DNA of 26,443 nt from Lactarius indigo. Taxonomy: Eukaryota; Basidiomycota; Agaricomycetes; Russulales; Russulaceae. The DNA is taken from assembly GCA_025766275.1 (NCBI GenBank), contig JAFKAC010000288.1, forward strand, positions 1-26,443, read 5' to 3'. Below, in pieces: positions 8,888-18,761 of the stretch; within the stretch, counting starts at the first letter, position 1, and each line of letters starts with the position of its first letter. The notes under the pieces are model-generated. The model worked only from the letters and a program-made list of their open reading frames with translations. It was not told where the DNA came from and did no database searches. The position numbers and the translations under genes were made by a program.

Positions 8888-10418
8888 TTACCACCATCGC
8901 TGCGGCGCCTGTCTATACGCGGCGGGTGGAAAAGCCGGAGGAGGGGGGGGTGCCTTGCGAACCACACGCCTCCTCGGCTCCTCAATGACCTCTTCTTCAA
9001 CTTCAACAGGCTCCTCACGCACAACTTCTTCTTCATGCTCTATAACCACCTCAACCGAAGTTGTTCTCGGCAACATAGTTGAGAAGGAAGTTGTATAGGG
9101 CGAAGGAGTAGGATGAGCGACACGGCGAGTATTTGCGGGTGGTGGAATGACAACGGTTTCATTTGGCACAAACTGGGTTTCAATATGAACTTGGGTTACG
9201 GTACGTGTTGCGGTTTCAATCTCTGTAATTACGACGGGGGGGACTTCCTAACATGGAAACAGGCATGCGTCAGCGAAAGCGATTCTCGAACGTATTAAGG
9301 GGGGATGTAGCCCTGGAGCCAGTCTGGATGATATAAGGCGATTGCCCAACCAAGCAGTGGCAATGCGACTCGCACGAGGGCGATCGGGCCTATCACGTGT
9401 AAGACGCGTCTCTCGATCGAGTCTGATTCGGGGAGACGCGACTAGTCGCGTCGTAACTGACTGGCTCCAGGGCTACAGGGAACGAGGGGGACAAAAGAGA
9501 GATGAGAAAAACCGTTGTCCCCCAAGCCCGGACGAAGGAGTGTAGGAGGAAGGACATCACAGAGACTTCAACTGACTGAAGTGGGAAGGAGACGAATCCG
9601 GAACCTCCTTCGTCTCAGAGCTCGGGACGGCGGTAGAGAGGCGGTGGTACCTTGGATGGTCTACGCTTGGGAGGCCCTGCTGGTTCGTAAACGTATTCTT
9701 CTTCAACTGCAGATTCACCACCGAGAGCACTGGGTAGGGGAGCTATCAGCTAGGACAGAAGGAGGTTTGAATCTCGGTTGACTTACGCAAGTTGCTCCAT
9801 GATCCAAGCCTCACGACGAGACGCGTCATGCTCGCGGCGGTTGACAGTCTCTTCACGACGACTGATTTCGCGTTCGCGCTCGGCAATTTTGAGTTCGCGG
9901 TCGAGGATGTCTTCAAACCGCACATTGCTTTCCTTCCACCATCCAGGTGGAGTGAGATCTTTTTCTTGGACAACCTCCTTGATAACGGTCTGGATGGGAG
10001 GAGGTTCGAACGTCGCCTGCGCTACACAAGGAGGACAGGACGTGGGAGCAGGGCCAAGGGGTCCAGGTCCAACAACGCCACCGGGAGCACCTGCCAAAAT
10101 CTCTGCTTCACGTCGAGCGACCTCGGCTTCGCGCACTGCAACATTGCTTTCACGAGCGATGAGAGCTTGGGATCTCTTGGGCGTGAGCACACTCCAGACA
10201 CCCGAGGTAGCGGGATCTCCTGGAGTTGCAGTACCACTGGAGGAGCTTTGGCTAGGGAGGGAAAGCATGACGGCGAGGACGGCGAGGATAAGGGACAAGA
10301 CAAGGAGAAGGGTGGTAGAAGAAATGGTCCTATGGTGACGGTGGTGGGTGGAGCGTTCAGAGCGGTGTGAGTGTCCCTCTCTGTCGCGTTCACGATGGGA
10401 AGAAGAAGGCTGAGCCAT
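8888..10418 (-). CDS. Single-pass membrane protein with charged coiled coils (unrecognised)
   Basis: Model: exons 10418-9787, 9729-9651 and 9247-8888, 1071 nt (356 aa). The N-terminus is Ser/Arg/His-rich and cytosolic-looking, followed by a strong membrane helix (about residues 38-55, TLLLVLSLILAVLAVML). After that come two Arg/Glu heptad stretches, ESNVAVREAEVARREAEIL and RELKIAEREREISRREE, suggesting a coiled coil. The C-terminal part is acidic and Pro-rich and ends in RQAPQRWW. I do not recognise a family. The last intron would be 403 nt against about 57 elsewhere, and it contains an inverted-repeat element. An equally consistent form ignores that intron and stops at 9615 after PPPLYRRPEL (248 aa). 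I chose ATG 10418 as start; there is no ATG upstream in frame. Confidence 0.6.
9306..9477. mobile_element. MITE-like inverted-repeat element, 172 bp
   Basis: The arms 9306-9324 and 9459-9477 are perfect 19-bp inverted repeats (tgtagccctggagccagtc and its reverse complement). The bases just outside are GGGA on both sides (9302-9305 and 9478-9481), a possible 4-bp target-site duplication. The interior has no coding capacity and holds a perfect 18-bp palindrome at 9435-9452. This is the structure of a small non-autonomous DNA element. One copy alone cannot prove mobility. Confidence 0.55.
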
Positions 10419-10890
10419 CCTGACGCTGATCGAGTTCGAGGGCGACAAGGATGTGGAAGTGCGGGCGCGGTCGGTGGAAGTTATGTTTGTAAAAAAAAAG
10501 GAGAAATGGGGACGATAGATATGTGAATAGGCTGAGAAATAAAAGGTGAGGGTGATGGATGTACAGGGAAGAGAAGTAAATGGGGGACGATGTTCAACTA
10601 GAACCCGAAAAGGACCACCTTAAATTACCATTGTCTGTATTTCCATTTTTGGTTCTTTGTGTGTATTACGTAACGTTATCCAAACAAAAAAATTCACGCG
10701 AACAATGAAACGTGGCCACCTCATTTCTTCTAAAGGGAACATCAAATTCCCACAACAAATAATTTCCTCGGAACGGAGTGACCTGTGACACGTGACAGAA
10801 CGCGTGAAAGACGCGTGGTTCGCGTTCGTCTCTCGCCTGGCCTTGCCCTGGGTACTTCCACTGGCCCACCAGCCACACCGCCGCCCCTCA
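10419..10890. promoter_or_regulatory. Divergent intergenic promoter region
   Basis: These 472 bases separate the starts of the membrane coiled-coil gene (leftward) and the Nur1-like gene (rightward), so both promoters must lie here or overlap. It has a short A run (10491-10499) and an AT-rich middle. No specific factor site is assigned. Confidence 0.45.
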
Positions 10891-12271
10891 ATGGACCTCC
10901 GTCGTCTTGCCCAGGCAAACGCTATGGCGTCCCCGAGGCGTACCTCTTCTTCTTCAAATCGTCGTTTGAGCACCTCTACCTCTTCCACCCCAACCTCGGC
11001 ACCAGCCCTTCCCATCACACCAAGGGAACGCGTGCCCTACCCGATTGCTAGATCCCCTCTGGAGTACCCCTCAATATCCGCAAGTCTGCCCTTTGACTGG
11101 GAAGCTGCTCGGGGCCTGCGCGACCCACCATACTCCCCGCTTGGCCCCAAACGTCGAGAGGGGCGGAATAGCGACTTTGGCACCCCCGATGGGAAACACC
11201 GGCTGTCCAAACGCTCAGTGCGTAAGAAGAGCCTGTATGAGAGGTGATTCGGCTCGATTTTCTACCAGTGAAGATGTGTCTAATCTATGTGTGTGAGAAT
11301 CACCTCTTTGCCATCTCGGATCGCTTTCGAGATCTCCATCTTCCCCAGCAATGTACCTCTCCCAGCACCCAAGACATCGGCTTGCATCATCGGTGGCACA
11401 TTGCACCTCATTCATTTCTGCATTCGCGTCTCACAGATCCGATCTATTCCGGATTCGGATATCGGCTGGGAGGATATGTACCGCGAAGACAACAATGTGG
11501 CTTGGTTCGACTGGGTGTGTTCCCCTTACTCTGTGTGCATGCCGGGCGCGAGCTGACAAATTTATTTTTTTTGAATTAGACGGTGCCCATGACCTGCCTC
11601 CTGATCATCGCTGCATCGTTGAACACACTCTTCCTATTCACGCATACTAAACTCTATCACCTCCACCTCCAACCGGACCCTGTCTCGTCCCCACACGCCC
11701 GCTTCGTCTCTGCGCTAGTTGATTCACCCTCATTCTCTACCCGTGTACGCACGCACACGTGGAGCGCGTTTCTTGGATTCTGGCGCTTCCTCCTTGGCAT
11801 AAGTCCATCCTTCTCACCAGGGACCAGCGTGTGTGGTGGCCCGCGCGTGCAGGAGCTTGAAGTTTGGACGCCGAGCGAGGGAGAGCTTATGCTCTTCTGC
11901 GTCTACTCGCCCATCCATGTGTTCTTGTGGATGCTGTGGAATACAGGGAATTGGATCATGATGGCCGCCGTCATGGCTGCTGTCAGCTTTCAGGTTCGTT
12001 TCTTCTCCCTTCCGCTTGCCGTTGTTCAAACCATTGTTCTACTAGGTGCGAGTTTTGACGACGACTTATGAAGCTTTGATCAAAGACCGAGCGATCATTG
12101 CTGCGGAGGTATTGCACGAGTATGACGAGAAGGTGTGGTGCTCCCCTTAACTCTCTGTAACGATGCTAAGCCTCTCTTTCGTGCTAGTTTGTGTCTCCGC
12201 GTATTCACCCAGTGAGGAGGGATGCCTGTGTCATGACCAATGAAGCTGAGATTGTCGATCACTTGCGTTGA
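10891..12271 (+). CDS. Nuclear rim protein, Nur1/Mug154-like
   Basis: Inner nuclear membrane protein of the family that in yeasts partners with LEM/Heh proteins to tether heterochromatin and rDNA to the nuclear envelope. Exons: 10891-11243, 11298-11514, 11580-11993, 12046-12132 and 12188-12271, 1155 nt (384 aa). The first 100 residues are Ser/Pro/Arg-rich and disordered. WEDMYREDNNVAWFDW precedes a first membrane segment (MTCLLIIAASLNTLFLF). A second hydrophobic block lies around HVFLWMLWNTGNWIMMAAV. The most diagnostic part is the C-terminus, VLTTTYEALIKDRAIIAAEV, LHEYDEKFVSPRIHPVRRD and VMTNEAEIVDHL, which matches the conserved end of Nur1/Mug154 proteins. Start: the first ATG in the frame. 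The 3' end converges on that of FBP1, 144 bp away. Confidence 0.83.
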
Positions 12272-12415
12272 TATGTTATCATCGATTCTCATCACGGTTT
12301 ATTTCGCGATCGTAATGGTTTCTGACCGAAACGAATTACTTGAGCCTCTTCATATTATAGCAACTACAAAGAGGCGCTTCATAGGCGCTTGTCGTACTTC
12401 TCATCCCGATTGGTG

Positions 12416-13728
12416 TCACGCAGACTTTGCCTCCGCTTCGTAGAATCTGATCACCTCCTGCACATCATCCTTGCTCCCTAGGTAAATACCGGTGCGCTCG
12501 TGGACTTTAGTTGGCACGATGTCGAGGATGCGCTTAGTGCCCGTCGTTGCGACGCCTCCAGCCTGGGCAGCATCATTTCGTTAATCATAACAGAGAATCA
12601 ATGCCATAGGTTGCATACCTGCTCAGTCAAGAAAGCCATAGGGAATGCCTCATAGAGCAACCTGAGCTTCCCTTGCTTGCTCTTCTTGTCATCTGGGTAT
12701 CCGAAGATACCACCATATAGCAAGGTCCGGTGAACATCTGCGACCATACTCCCGATATATCGTGCAGAGTAAGGACTCTTCCCAGCGGGCGGATACTTGA
12801 CGCTATTGAGATAGTTGACGGTGGGGTTGTGGAAATAGAGCGAATTTCCCTCGTTGAACGAGTAAATTTTGCCGCGCGGCGGTATCTTGATGTCGGGATG
12901 AGTGAGCACGAACTCTCCAAGCGCGGTATCGAGTGTGTAACCATTGACACCATTACCCGTAGAGAGGACGAGATTCGCAGAAGAGCCATACCTAACAGGG
13001 AGAGGTCAGTCGTAGTTGCACGTGTTTGACGGAGAAGGCCCCACATCGTATAGCCGGCAGCAACCATTTCACTACCAGGCCTCAGGACGTCTGCAATTGT
13101 GCCTTGCGAACCCGGTCTCTATAGTTCAAAAGACGAACTAAGCCCATCGTGCGCACAGTCTGCGAGCAGGAAGATCCTCACGATTTGATATATTCCAAAA
13201 ATGGTGCCGATGTTTACACCGGCGTCGATGTTGCTGCTTCCATCAAGTGGATCGAAGACGACGCAATACTTTCCCTTGTATCTGTCTTCGATGATGATAG
13301 CCTCGTCTAGTTCTTCGGACACAAGCACGGCGGTCTTTCCGGACGCGCGTAGGGCGTTCACCATGATGTCGTTCGAAAGCACATCGAGCTTCTTTTGTTC
13401 TTCACCCTGGACATTCGTATCGCCAGCCAGGCCGACGCTGGTAGGAACTTTAGTGACCAAAGCAACGAAACGCTCGGAGTTGAGAAGCTAACAGGTTGAT
13501 CAAGCGTGCCCTGCGCACGTTGGTGGCAATGAATTTAGAAGTGAGTTGAATGGCATTGAGGAGAAGGGTAAGATCGCCCGACGCGGCAGGCCCAAGGTGA
13601 ATTTGCTCGGCGAGGACGTGACTAGGAGGATCGAGAGTCAAGGTGGCTCCGTGGAGCATACAGAACGATGAGACGCACCGTGTGAGAGTGATAATCTCCG
13701 TACTGGGGGGTGCAAGTTCAGTAGTCAT
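12416..13728 (-). CDS. FBP1: Fructose-1,6-bisphosphatase
   Basis: Key gluconeogenic enzyme, hydrolysing fructose 1,6-bisphosphate to fructose 6-phosphate in the cytosol. Six exons: 13728-13679, 13621-13493, 13437-13182, 13118-13045, 12991-12619 and 12562-12416, 1029 nt (342 aa), the usual length. Diagnostic features: [12 protein letters not shown], the metal-binding [58 protein letters not shown], the substrate pocket [31 protein letters not shown] and [16 protein letters not shown]. All metal and substrate motifs look intact. The short N-terminus MTTELAPP lacks the extended regulatory tail seen in some homologues. Expected to be induced on non-sugar carbon sources; no binding site is assigned here. 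Confidence 0.97.
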
Positions 13729-13843
13729 TGTGGGGATGATCGTAGAGATGAAATGAGAGTGATTGAGAGAGATCCGAGGACCCTGTGAGATTTAGGCCCC
13801 CGCCGCCCGCCCCGCCGCGCACCCGTCCCGTCCCGTGGCTAGT

Positions 13844-15860
13844 TCATGTCGTCACGTTACCAACATCTTTCCGTGGCCTCAAAGGCACAGGGAACGTGTC
13901 GCTGTCGTCCTCTTCATCCCAACCTTTCAGTCCTATGTCTCTCTGTGTCCCTTCCACTTCCCCCCCACCTACCACCTCTCCATCTCCTTCTAACTCATCC
14001 ACAAGCTCGTCGACTTCCTCCTCTTCTGCTTCCTCCGCCATTACATCGGCCATTATCCGCGCGTTGATATTGGCCACCCTGGATGCCAGATCGTGCACTT
14101 CAACCGTATCCTGGTCGCCATCCATAGGGGTACAATCATTACCTACACCACTCTGGGCAAGTATATGTGGTGGCAGTATCCCAACGTCCCCTTCGGTGCT
14201 TCGTAATAGTGCCGATATCGTGCGCACTGACTCCTCCAGGTCGTCATCCTCAGAGGAGCCTTCATGGTTCCCAGACTCATGGTGCTTCCGTTTCTTAGGT
14301 TTAAAATCATACTTACTGCACATGACGGGTCAATTAAAGTGGGCTTCGTCAACGAGAATAACAAATACATACATGTTGGGATCTGGCTCCCAATGAGGAT
14401 CATGCGTGCGCATGTGCGCAGTCAGTGTCGTTCGCCTCGTGAACGTCTTTTCACAAATGGGGTCTTCACACTTGTACGGACGTTTGCCTGTGTGCGTTCT
14501 TCGGTGTCGCGCCAGCGAACTCGAATCGCCGAACGTCTTGGTACACCCAGGATACTCGCAGCAGTGTGGTTTCTCTCCTGTGTGTACCCGCATGTGTACG
14601 TGTAGCGCTGAGCGCTATCCGACGGGATGGGGGTATCAGTCTGTGTGGTGAAATACGAAAAATACAAGTGAATACCTGGATGAATGTCTTTCCACAACCT
14701 TCTCGAGCACATACAAACGGTCGTTCACCGGTGTGTATGCGCATGTGCCGGAGTAGATCACTACGCCTCGTGAACCGCTTTTGGCACTCATCGCATGCGT
14801 GTGGCTGCTTCTTGCCGTCTGAACTCGGTGCGTCTTCGGGTCGCTCTGGTCTCTTGGTCTGAAAGGTGTATGTCGAAGGTCGAGATGGCGCTGAAAAATC
14901 GGATGCCCGCGCATTGTGGAATGCCGTGACCGACGAATCGCCGCCCCGGGACGCGGGGACGGTTGGTACGGTCGGGTGCTGTTTCTGCTGCTGATTTGAG
15001 TGCCGCGTGGTGGTGGATATGTGCTGGTCGTTGCCGAGAATCGGCGAACTCGCACCAGGAGACGACTGTATGACTTGTTCAACAACATCGTCCGTTTCTC
15101 GGGTGTCGTGTTCGGTACTCAGAGTGACATGATGTGGGTGCTCAAAATGTACTAGGTGGTTGAGAATATCCGAGATGTCGCTGAAATCGCTCCGCATTCC
15201 AGACGGAGGGGGCAGTTCATGTTCGGTTGAACCCAGACGTCGGCGCTTGCGTGGTCCTGTGCTGTCATCGTCCTGGTTATCACTATGAGTGTCTGAGCCG
15301 TAGAGAAATCGTGATTCATCAGAAAGCGCGGTCTGCACACCGCTGATTCTGGGTGAAGTAATGCGAGGGGGATCATCGGCAGTAAGAGAGTGAAAGGCAG
15401 GGGCTGCACGAGTCTTGTCCTTGCCTACGTTCTCCTCTGCTGCAACGGCCTGGAGCATTGCGGCAATATCATTAAAATCAAGGTCAGACATGGGGAGAGC
15501 ATGCTGAGGCAAAGACTGGTGTGTGGGTCTCGGGGACTGGGATTGTTGTGGGACATGATGCTGGTGTTCCTTGTGGTGGGGAAACGCGTCAGGGGGGTGT
15601 GCGGCAGTCGCGCCTTGGTTCAAAAGGGTGTTGAGCTCACGCTCTAGAAGATCAACGTTAAGCTCCTGGCCCGTAGAAAGAAAGTTGAGGTCGGAGTGGT
15701 TGTCATGATCTTTCGGGGCGGTGAAGAGGATAGAAGGTGAGGAGGAATGCGAGGGCGACGGAGAGGAATTATATGGGAACGGGGATTGAGAAGAAGGAGA
15801 ATCGTGAACGACGTCTGAAAGGGCGAGGACGGGCGACTGTGGGTGTGAGTGTTGGGCCAT
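13844..15860 (-). CDS. C2H2 zinc-finger transcription factor (four fingers)
   Basis: Probable DNA-binding regulator, 632 aa. Exons: 15860-14676, 14614-14373 and 14315-13844, 1899 nt. The N-terminal half is low-complexity (Ser, Pro, His, Gln rich) with two acidic-hydrophobic patches that could activate transcription (around [14 protein letters not shown] and [13 protein letters not shown]) and a basic RKRRR cluster. Four tandem fingers follow at about 354-466: [21 protein letters not shown], a second C-x4-C finger ending HVHMRVH, a third ending ARHRRTH, and a fourth ending TAHMRTH. TGE/TGK linkers join them, and introns interrupt finger 2 and follow finger 4. After the fingers come KPKKRKHH (likely nuclear signal) and a very acidic run ([18 protein letters not shown]). 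I cannot name the orthologue. The start codon is 117 bp from that of the divergent Pmp3-like gene. Confidence 0.88.
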
Positions 15861-15976
15861 AATGCAGCATAAGGTTACGAGTCGGAGCCCTCGACCGCGG
15901 CTTCATCCTTGTCCTCACCCTCGGTCTCACCCTCAATTTCGACTTGAACCGCAACCACAATCTCGTATCGAATCCG

Positions 15977-16924
15977 ATGCCCACCATCAAACCGAAAAGA
16001 CATCATGGATTCGGTGTCGTTCTTTTCATCCTTGGAACACTCTTTCCACCTCTTGGTCTGTCCGTTCGATCAGCATTCCTTTTCTCGCTTATTAACCGTC
16101 TCTCAGCCGTTGCTGCCCGTTTCGGCATCGGAGGCGATTTCTGGCTCAATCTCGTTCTCACATTAGCTGGTTATATCCCCGGTTCGTTGTCTTCTCGTTT
16201 CCTGGCTTCTCATTCCCATCATATTATCTCTCTCTCAGGTCATGTTCACAACTTCTACATCCAGAACATTCGCAACAACAAGAATCATCGTCGCACGCCC
16301 AAATGGGCCCAGCGATACGGTCTCGTTGATACTTCAACCATCAAACGCAAGGAAAAACGCTCACAGTGGGCTAGCCGCTACGATGAACGCCTACCCAACT
16401 CGACCCTCGATGACCAACCCTTGGAAGAAGGACAAAACCCCGAGGCGTCAAACGTCTCTTTGTCCTCAGAGTCTGCACCGTCCCGCCGCAGGGCCGGTAA
16501 CGGCGAACTTTGGAATGCGCAAGAAGAACAATTCTATGGACAAAGTAACGGTAGCGGCGAAAGTCGCTCTCATCGTTGGCATTATCCCGCCAACTTTGAC
16601 GATGCGACTGCGAGTCCCGCACTTGGTTCCAGCGCGCCGAAGAAGAAAAAGAAGATAAAAAAGGATCGATTTGCACGTACCGAGGATGCATATTCCATTA
16701 CTGAAAATACAACCCGGCGGAAGAAGAAGCGTACTAATCGCACCACAGTCGATGACGAGTCCACTTACTCGCGTGGCAGCGAATCGGCCGCTCAGGTTCC
16801 CGAGGACCCCGAAGGTGGCCAGTACGGTAATAGCCGCGCAAGGCAAGCGGGTGTGCAGGACACTGGTACTGGTGCCAGTGGCGCGCGCGCAGACGACGAT
16901 ACCGTCTTTGACCACCAATTCTAA
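15977..16924 (+). CDS. Pmp3/UPF0057-domain membrane protein with long charged tail
   Basis: Exons 15977-16181 and 16239-16924, 891 nt (296 aa). The first ~80 residues form a Pmp3-type unit: a hydrophobic helix FGVVLFILGTLFPPLGLSVR, a short loop with GIGGDFWLNL, and a second helix ending in AGYIPGHVHNFYIQ. The usual Pmp3 protein stops there (about 55 residues). Here about 215 more polar residues follow, rich in Lys/Arg clusters (KKKKKIKKDR, RRKKKRTNR) and Ser/Glu, similar in layout to the yeast Sna3/Sna4-type proteins with cytosolic tails. Likely location is plasma membrane or endosome/vacuole; the tail's role is unknown. ATG 15977 is the first ATG in the frame. The intron is 57 nt with no in-frame stop, so retention would add 19 residues. 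Confidence 0.85.
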   Translation: MPTIKPKRHHGFGVVLFILGTLFPPLGLSVRSAFLFSLINRLSAVAARFGIGGDFWLNLVLTLAGYIPGSLSSRFLASHSHHIISLSGHVHNFYIQNIRNNKNHRRTPKWAQRYGLVDTSTIKRKEKRSQWASRYDERLPNSTLDDQPLEEGQNPEASNVSLSSESAPSRRRAGNGELWNAQEEQFYGQSNGSGESRSHRWHYPANFDDATASPALGSSAPKKKKKIKKDRFARTEDAYSITENTTRRKKKRTNRTTVDDESTYSRGSESAAQVPEDPEGGQYGNSRARQAGVQDTGTGASGARADDDTVFDHQF

Positions 16925-17676
16925 GATTCACATGCACGTCTACGTCCGCGCTGTTATATCGTATACGTACAATTAGTACGCCTACCCTATGTCTCTCCTG
17001 CCTACTAGTGGACTACTTACGCTCTTCTCGCAATGATACACATCTCGTCTGACTTGTGAATGGCGCATAGCTAGGTAGAATTCTCCAGTGAGTACATCCG
17101 TGCGCATTCCCAGTAGCGGATTATGGGGACGACCTGTGTTGACTAAGAGGACGTGACCTTTTGCTGTGTTATACGGGTCACTCAGAGCCCGGCCCTTCCA
17201 TCCGCAATCTACACTGCCATCGATGCAACGGAGCATCCATCAATACATGACACGCGCAAGGCCGGATTGCTACTGGATTGACGTCCAATTCCACAGCTTT
17301 GTAACTCCTCTGGCCTGTGCTCGTATATGCCCGGGCCATGCCTCCCCCACTTTTATATTTTGTCTGCGAGCTTGCGCACAACTGGTAGGCACATTCTTAT
17401 CCATCGTAGCATTGGCAGCGGTGAGAGTCTTTTCTGCAGCGGAGAGTCACTGGGGAGAGTGTGATGGCCCCACGAGGGACGGTGATGTCTCAAAGAAGTG
17501 CTCGCGTAGGCACGTTGTGCAGCGAGATCAGCCGACGCGACCTGAAAGTATATAATATTGGGCTGGAACGAAGCAAGGGTTTCTACACGCCATATAAACC
17601 CGTAGGGGACGGACATCGACGGAGTCCCTCAAAGGCCACCTTGGAAACGCGATGGCTCGGAGGCGGTCGGCTACAT
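16925..17676. other. Intergenic stretch, only an orphan ORF
   Basis: About 750 bases between the Pmp3-like gene and the NLR remnant. The best open frame is an ATG-started 84-codon ORF on the minus strand (17236-16982) with a plausible composition but no family that I recognise. I do not claim it as a gene. Confidence 0.4.
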
Positions 17677-18761
17677 TTAAGAGCGTTTCGCGTCGTTGTC
17701 CAACAGTAATTGCACAACATCACAGCGTCTACTCGCCGAAGCTCTGAGGAGGGTAGATCTGTTGTCGTTCCGGGCGTTGACCTCCGCATTGCGCTCGGGG
17801 AGTATCTGAGCAACTTTGAGGTAACCGCGACATGCTGCAATATGCAGTGGAGTGTTCCCGTCGTCGTCGCCATGGTTCGGTAGTAACCCCACAACCTTTG
17901 AGTGTCCGTTTGACTTGAAGCCCTGTAATGCCTGAGGTAATGTAGTTGATCCCTCGTCATTTGGGCGTTGACCTCTGCACTCGAGTAGTATCTGAGTAAC
18001 TTGAAGGTGACCGCTGAATGCCGCCCTATGCAGTGGAGTGTCTCCATTGTTGTCGCGCACATCGGCATCTGCATTATGGTCCAGCAATAACTGCACAATT
18101 TCAGGACTCCCATTCACAGATACATTGAGAAATGGGGTATTCCCATTATCGTTCCTGGCATTGACCTCCACATTGAGTGGGAGCAGTATCTGAACAACCT
18201 TGGATTTTCCGGAGATGGGCCGCAAAATGTAGTGCGGTGTTTTCCCTGTTGTCGCGCACGTGCGCATTCGCATTATGGTTCAGGAATAACTGCACAATGT
18301 CGGCGTGCGGCGTGCCACTTAATGATGCATTGAGAAAGGGGGTACTTCCGCGATCATCCGGAGCATTTACCTCCGCATTATGCTCCAGTAGCATCCGCAT
18401 TCGAAGGCGGAAATATCTATAATCGACACAGATAAGAGGGCAGATCTGGAGTGGCTTTACCTCTTACAACTTACCAGCCCAATACCATTGCCGAGGGTTG
18501 CAGAGAATGCATACAAAACATGTACAGTGGGATCCAACCACTTCGTCAACTTTTCATTTGCGCATTGAGATTCACCGAACGCCTGAACTTGAGCCCGAAG
18601 CACGGCGAGAATCGCACTGGGAGAATCGCAGGACTGCAGCTGCGTGGCTAGGGGGTGTGAGGCAATGTCTTTCTTTGTCCGCGTCTTGTACGCTTCCAAC
18701 GCAGCACCGAAGATCGCCTCAAAGTCTGTAGAAGACGAGGGGTAGACGAAACTTGGGACAT
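17677..18761 (-). pseudogene. Collapsed NLR: Goodbye domain joined directly to ankyrin repeats
   Basis: Fungal NLR-like STAND proteins usually carry an N-terminal signalling domain, a central NACHT NTPase and C-terminal repeats. Here the N-terminal Goodbye domain is recognisable (18730-18475 plus the next exon from 18416): DFEAIFGAALEAYKTRTKKD, HPLATQLQSCDSPSAILAVL, ANEKLTKWLDPTVHVLYAFS and LGNGIGL, then a 58-nt intron (18417-18474) and IFPPSN. About 12 codons later the DNA already encodes ankyrin repeats (LLEHNAEVNAPDDRGSTPFL, IVQLLLDHNADADVRDNNGD, TPLHRAAFSGHLQ, TPLHIAACRGYLK and more, about five to six units). No NACHT or Walker motif lies between. Frame breaks occur between ATG 18761 and the domain (near 18735-18742), at the Goodbye-ankyrin junction, near 18205-18215, and near 17960-17990. 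I call it a pseudogene produced by internal deletion plus indels. Confidence 0.78.

Noticed and set aside
9778..10370. Two long plus-strand ORFs of 186 and 192 codons.
   Set aside because: They are antisense shadows of the Glu/Arg-rich coiled-coil exon, where low-complexity composition keeps opposite frames open.
13785..14396. A 203-codon Ser/Pro-rich plus-strand ORF.
   Set aside because: It is antisense to the acidic tail exon of the C2H2 factor, has no ATG-based gene structure, and has biased composition mirroring Glu/Asp codons.
15944..15976. Extra N-terminal residues for the Pmp3-like protein.
   Set aside because: The upstream codon taken as start is TTG; the first ATG in the frame is 15977.
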